Source: Hamadaea tsunoensis DSM 44101
Lineage (GTDB): Bacteria; Actinomycetota; Actinomycetes; Mycobacteriales; Micromonosporaceae
Reading direction: 5' to 3'
Length of the DNA: 64,000 nucleotides
Assembly: GCF_000428945.1 (NCBI RefSeq)
Contig: NZ_AUAX01000003.1
Span: forward strand, 248,001 to 312,000
The position numbers and the translations under genes were made by a program. A model generated the notes under the pieces. It was not told the DNA's origin. It saw only the letters and a program-made list of their open reading frames with translations, and ran no database searches. Below, piece by piece: positions 62,382 to 64,000 of the stretch (its first letter is position 1; each line of letters starts with the position of its first letter).

Positions 62382-63359
62382 TCAGGCGGTCTTGAGGTGG
62401 TCCGGGCCGTGACCGGCCGGGATGACCCCGAGCTTGCCCGCCTGGAAGTCCTCGAACGCCTGGACGAGTTCCGCCTTGGTGTTCATGACGAACGGCCCGT
62501 ACGCGGCCACCGGCTCGCGGATCGGCTGCCCGCCGAGGATCAGCACGTCCATCTTCGGGCTGCGGCTCTCCTGGCTCTTCGCCGCCTCGATCGTGAGCAC
62601 GTCGCCGGCGCCGAACACCGCGAGCTGGCCGAGGCCGACGGGCTGGCGCTTGGGGCCGACGTGACCGGACCCGGCCAGCGTGTAGACGAGCGCGTTGAAG
62701 TCCGGCCGCCAGGGCAGGCGCAGCTGCGCGCCCGGCTCCAGCGTGGCGTGGACCAGCGCGATCGGGGTGTGCGTGACGCCCGGACCCGGGTGCCCCGCGA
62801 CCTCGCCCGCGATGACCCGCAGCAGGACGCCGCCGTCCGGCGAGCTGAGCAGGGAGACCTGCTGCGCCCGGATGTCCTGGTAGCGCGGCGCGGCCATCTT
62901 CAGCTTGCCGGGGAGGTTCACCCACAGCTGGAAGCCGTGGAACAGCCCGCCCGACACGACCAGGTCCTCGGGCGGCGCCTCGATGTGCAGCAGGCCGCTG
63001 CCCGCTGTCATCCACTGCGTGTCGCCGTTGGTGATCAGCCCGCCGCCGCCGTGCGAGTCCTGGTGGCGGAAGGTCCCGTCGAGCAGATAGGTGACGGTCT
63101 CGAAGCCGCGGTGCGGGTGCCACGGGGTGCCCTTGGGCTCGCCCGGGGCGTACTCGACCTCGCCCATCTGGTCCATGTGGATGAAGGGGTCGAGGTGACG
63201 GAGGTCGACGCCCGCGAAGGCCCGGCGGACGGGGAACCCCTCGCCTTCGAAGCCGCTCGGGGCGGTCGTCACGGAGACGACCGGGCGCTCGGCGGCAGTG
63301 ACGTCCGGCTCCGGTACGCGGGGCAGGACGAGCATGTTCTCAACCGTGATCGCTGGCAT
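62382..63359 (-). CDS. pirin family protein
   Basis: 325 aa bicupin. The metal-binding His set is in DPFIHMDQMG, GTPWHPHRGFETVTYLLDGTFRHQDSHGGGG and AGSGLLHIEAPPEDLV; PGLFHGFQLWVNLP ends the first cupin. Start MPAITVENML at the ATG 63359; the upstream ATG at 63377 adds six atypical residues. Bacterial pirins include quercetin dioxygenase-like enzymes. Function here unknown. A palindrome upstream may be a MarR-type operator. Confidence 0.95.
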   Translation of the reverse strand: MPAITVENMLVLPRVPEPDVTAAERPVVSVTTAPSGFEGEGFPVRRAFAGVDLRHLDPFIHMDQMGEVEYAPGEPKGTPWHPHRGFETVTYLLDGTFRHQDSHGGGGLITNGDTQWMTAGSGLLHIEAPPEDLVVSGGLFHGFQLWVNLPGKLKMAAPRYQDIRAQQVSLLSSPDGGVLLRVIAGEVAGHPGPGVTHTPIALVHATLEPGAQLRLPWRPDFNALVYTLAGSGHVGPKRQPVGLGQLAVFGAGDVLTIEAAKSQESRSPKMDVLILGGQPIREPVAAYGPFVMNTKAELVQAFEDFQAGKLGVIPAGHGPDHLKTA

Positions 63360-63378
63360 GGTGAGAGCATAGCACATG

Positions 63379-63402
63379 TAGTTGATGCTTCAACTAGTTG
63401 AA
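63379..63402. promoter_or_regulatory. putative MarR-type operator upstream of pirin
   Basis: TAGTTGATGCTTCAACTA (63379-63396; 7-bp arms) overlaps a perfect 14-bp palindrome TTCAACTAGTTGAA (63389-63402). AT-rich dyads of this type are common operators for MarR regulators of pirin/quinone-response genes. No MarR gene is in the window. Confidence 0.5.
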
Positions 63403-63495
63403 CCGATCACTCGCTCACGTTCCATAGAATGTCCGATACGAGACCTATCCGACAGTTGCGTGAGGTATCGGCCTTTCGTTAGCCACAGCGTGTCG

Positions 63496-64000
63496 ATGCT
63501 CGCCAGCGCCCCGACGCGCCTACTGAAGGCCGCGGCCCTTCTCAGCGCCGCCGTCGCCCTCGTTCTCGGGGCCGCCCCGGCGACCGCCGCGCCCAACCCG
63601 ACTCCCCAGCCGCTGACCCGCCAGCAGCTGGTCGACCGCATCGACAAGGCCTCCGACCAGCTCGAAGTCGTCGTGGAGAGGTACAACCAGCTGCACGACG
63701 ACCTGCAGACGACGGTCGCTCAGATCGGCGTACTGCGGCGGCAGCTGGGCCCCTTGGAGAAGCAGGTCGCGGCGCACCGGGCCACGGTCGGGGTGATCGC
63801 CACGGCGGCGTACACCAGCGGCGGGGCCAACGCGTACAACATGCTGCTGCACTCGTCGTCCACCGAGGATGTGCTCGACCAGCTCATGGTGATCCAGCTG
63901 CTCGCCGACGACCAGCGCAGCCAGATCAGCTCGCTGCAGCGCGTACGCCAGGAGTTCCAGGACGCCCAGGCGACCTTGAGCACGCTGGTGAGCCAGGGCC
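63496..64000 (+). CDS. secreted coiled-coil protein, NlpC/P60-type N-terminus (3' truncated by window)
   Basis: The first 168 residues are visible, from the ATG at 63496 (a GTG 6 bp upstream is an alternative). A signal peptide, MLASAPTRLLKAAALLSAAVALVLGAAPATAA, is followed by a long coiled coil (LTRQQLVDRIDKASDQLEVVVERYNQLHDDLQTTVAQIGVLRRQLGPLEKQVAAHR ...). This architecture precedes NlpC/P60 cell-wall endopeptidase domains (RipA-like), which would lie beyond the window. No ydaO riboswitch is seen in the short upstream region. Confidence 0.75.
   Translation, partial: MLASAPTRLLKAAALLSAAVALVLGAAPATAAPNPTPQPLTRQQLVDRIDKASDQLEVVVERYNQLHDDLQTTVAQIGVLRRQLGPLEKQVAAHRATVGVIATAAYTSGGANAYNMLLHSSSTEDVLDQLMVIQLLADDQRSQISSLQRVRQEFQDAQATLSTLVSQG

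Noticed and set aside
61246-63123. Methyltransferase extended upstream to 63123
   Set aside because: Extension overlaps the pirin gene out of frame; conserved methyltransferase sequence begins at 62355.
63403-63495. ydaO (c-di-AMP) riboswitch before the NlpC/P60-type gene
   Set aside because: The space is too short and the conserved ydaO sequence blocks are absent.
1-64000. tRNA, rRNA, IS elements, prophage or attachment sites
   Set aside because: No tRNA-like cloverleaf, rRNA sequence, transposase or integrase was found on either strand by reading; small degenerate RNAs could be missed.

Overview
The window is about 70% GC (estimated by eye). It is almost fully coding, uses many GTG starts, and contains mycothiol genes (mshA, a mycothiol-dependent isomerase family member), sortase-type surface proteins and a moeZ-to-DEAD-helicase block whose order resembles Mycobacterium tuberculosis Rv3206c-Rv3211. 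Together these point to a filamentous-type actinobacterium. A Micromonosporaceae-like host is my best guess, from gene style and not from a database search.

Layout. 1-5.5 kb: the end of an M50-type membrane protease, a transmembrane Ser/Thr kinase, a DUF559 endonuclease-like gene coupled to a lipoprotein, and a transmembrane pseudokinase. 5.5-8.9 kb: YbjN protein and mshA (mycothiol), divergent from an SDR and a methyltransferase. 9.1-12.5 kb: two paralogous secreted GEVED proteins with sortase-like tails (LPNTG and LAQTG). 12.5-15.5 kb: murB, an MDMPI-family enzyme and a LacI regulator. 15.5-21.9 kb: one giant secreted SpvB/RHS YD-repeat protein. 22.2-28.2 kb: nuoI-J-K-L-M-N. 28.3-36.0 kb: three tandem paralogous secreted carboxypeptidase-regulatory-like proteins on the opposite strand, inserted exactly at the H/I junction of the nuo set. 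36.1-39.6 kb: nuoB-C-H and an MFS (GPH-type) transporter. 39.6-44.9 kb: gamma-glutamyltransferase, proA-proB, an alkyltransferase-like protein and a terpene-cyclase-like barrel protein. 44.9-57.3 kb: moeZ, a DUF3152 metalloprotease-like protein, an alpha/beta hydrolase, a very long disordered protein, TetR, DUF3107, a ferritin-like protein, a DEAD-box helicase and an unknown conserved gene. 57.5-61.2 kb: a copper operon csoR-copZ-His/Met-rich protein-copA with a textbook CsoR operator. 61.2-64 kb: a methyltransferase, a pirin and the start of a coiled-coil secreted (NlpC/P60-type) protein.

Functional links. Complex I genes occupy two pieces (B-C-H and I-N), and A, D, E, F and G are absent from the window. 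proB-proA form a proline operon. The csoR operon is a self-contained copper sensor/chaperone/efflux unit. mshA begins mycothiol synthesis, and the MDMPI-family gene is a possible user of mycothiol.

The least expected structure is a family of four long, structured palindromes of about 75-80 bp (8,997; 22,070; 41,159; 57,301). All lie just 3' of genes, three of them between convergent genes, with compensatory changes in their stems. One of them runs straight into a 21-bp tandem array ending at the copA stop codon. No tRNA, rRNA, CRISPR array, IS element or att site was recognised.
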